In this document: positions 6,083 through 6,530 of the stretch, piece by piece | Layout: each line of letters starts with the position of its first letter | Position numbering within the stretch: the stretch's first letter is position 1 | From: an uncultured Solirubrobacterales bacterium | GTDB taxonomy: Bacteria > Actinomycetota > Thermoleophilia > Solirubrobacterales > Solirubrobacteraceae | Reading direction: 5' to 3' | NCBI GenBank assembly: GCA_903830015.1 | Contig: CAIKSH010000311.1 | Coordinates: 1 to 6,530 of the forward strand | DNA: 6,530 nt | The notes under the pieces: generated by a model | What the model was told of the DNA's origin: nothing | Databases searched by the model: none | The model's input: the letters and a program-made list of their open reading frames with translations, nothing else | Position numbers and translations under genes: made by a program

Positions 6083-6505
6083 ATGGCCAAGAAAGTCCTA
6101 ACCGAGATAAAGCTGCAGGCCCCCGCGGGCCAGGCCAGCCCGGCGCCGCCGGTCGGCCCCGCCCTGGGCCAGCACGGCATCAACATCATGGAGTTCTGCA
6201 AGGCGTTCAACGCCGAGACCCAGGAGCTCGGCGGCGTCATCACGCCGGTCGTCATCACCGTCTACGAAGACCGCTCCTTCGACTTCATCACCAAGTCGCC
6301 GCCCGCTGCGGTGCTGATCAAGAAGGCGATCAACCTCCAGAAGGGTTCCGGCGAGCCCAACCGCGAGAAGGTCGGCACGATTACCCAGGCCCAGCTGCGC
6401 GAGATCGCCGAGACGAAGATGAAGGACCTGAGCGCCAACGACGTCGACGCCGCCGCGAAGATCATCGCCGGCACCGCCCGCTCGATGGGCGTGGAGGTCG
6501 TCTGA
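6083..6505 (+). CDS. rplK: 50S ribosomal protein L11
   Basis: L11 forms part of the GTPase-associated centre of the large subunit, binds 23S rRNA helices 43-44, and is needed for RelA activation. The 140-residue protein has the usual length and two domains. The N-terminal domain carries [23 protein letters not shown] (21-43). The C-terminal RNA-binding domain includes [11 protein letters not shown], the loop KGSGEPN (97-103), [20 protein letters not shown] and a terminal [13 protein letters not shown]. Pro23 and Pro26, the prolines whose mutation gives thiostrepton resistance in other bacteria, are present, so the protein looks like the sensitive type. ATG at 6083 follows the nusG stop by one base; GAAG at 6072-6075 is the only Shine-Dalgarno-like run, inside nusG. 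The downstream gene is rplA, the standard order. Confidence 0.98.
   Translation: MAKKVLTEIKLQAPAGQASPAPPVGPALGQHGINIMEFCKAFNAETQELGGVITPVVITVYEDRSFDFITKSPPAAVLIKKAINLQKGSGEPNREKVGTITQAQLREIAETKMKDLSANDVDAAAKIIAGTARSMGVEVV
6493..6498 (+). promoter_or_regulatory. Shine-Dalgarno for the downstream rplA, inside the rplK 3' end
   Basis: GGAGGT lies 9 nt before the ATG at 6508 and overlaps the last sense codons of rplK (Glu-Val-Val). It is one of the best ribosome binding sites in the window and supports 6508 as the start of the next gene. Confidence 0.75.
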
Positions 6506-6507
6506 CC

Positions 6508-6530
6508 ATGGGCCACAGCCGCGGATACGA
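6508..6530 (+). CDS. rplA: Start of 50S ribosomal protein L1, truncated by the window edge
   Basis: Only seven codons (MGHSRGY) and two bases are inside the window. The call rests on position: it begins 2 nt after the rplK stop, in the same direction, behind a strong GGAGGT site, where rplA is found in nearly all bacteria with this cluster. The short basic start is compatible with L1, but the residues alone would not identify it. L1 binds the 23S rRNA stalk and in well-studied bacteria also represses translation of the rplK-rplA message. Confidence 0.75.

Overview
The window is high-GC bacterial DNA (roughly 70% by eye) with dense genes and short gaps. The best fit is an actinobacterium, with class Thermoleophilia as my tentative guess. 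Three things point that way: the rpmG-secE-nusG-rplK-rplA order, a SecE with a very long charged N-terminal extension beside a short NusG that lacks one, and the style of the phosphodiesterase and acyltransferase genes. This placement rests on family knowledge and codon/GC style; no search was run.

Left part (1-2641, + strand): the 3' portion of an alkaline-phosphatase-superfamily phosphodiesterase that enters from the left edge, followed 10 nt later by an OafA-type membrane acyltransferase. Middle part (2613-4629, - strand): an MFS transporter followed by a stand-alone class I glutamine amidotransferase. These two probably form a two-gene operon, with an 8-nt overlap if the amidotransferase starts at the TTG proposed here. 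The acyltransferase and amidotransferase genes converge and overlap tail to tail by 29 nt.

Right part (4760 to the right edge, + strand): the conserved translation/secretion/transcription cluster rpmG (L33), secE, nusG, rplK (L11) and the first codons of a gene that is almost certainly rplA (L1). Gaps are 7, 16, 1 and 2 nt, so it reads as one transcript. The only sizeable non-coding stretch is the 130-nt divergent region 4630-4759, which must carry the promoters of both the ribosomal cluster and the MFS operon. It holds a possible -10 element, a 7-bp hairpin in the presumed rpmG leader and a good Shine-Dalgarno for rpmG.

I see no RNA gene, CRISPR array, insertion sequence or attachment site. 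Nothing here amounts to a clearly new system. The points most worth a second look are the bipolar SecE extension, the lack of a leader between nusG and rplK where L1 autoregulation would be expected, and the uncharacterised transporter/amidotransferase pair. Most of the many other long open frames are shadows caused by high GC.
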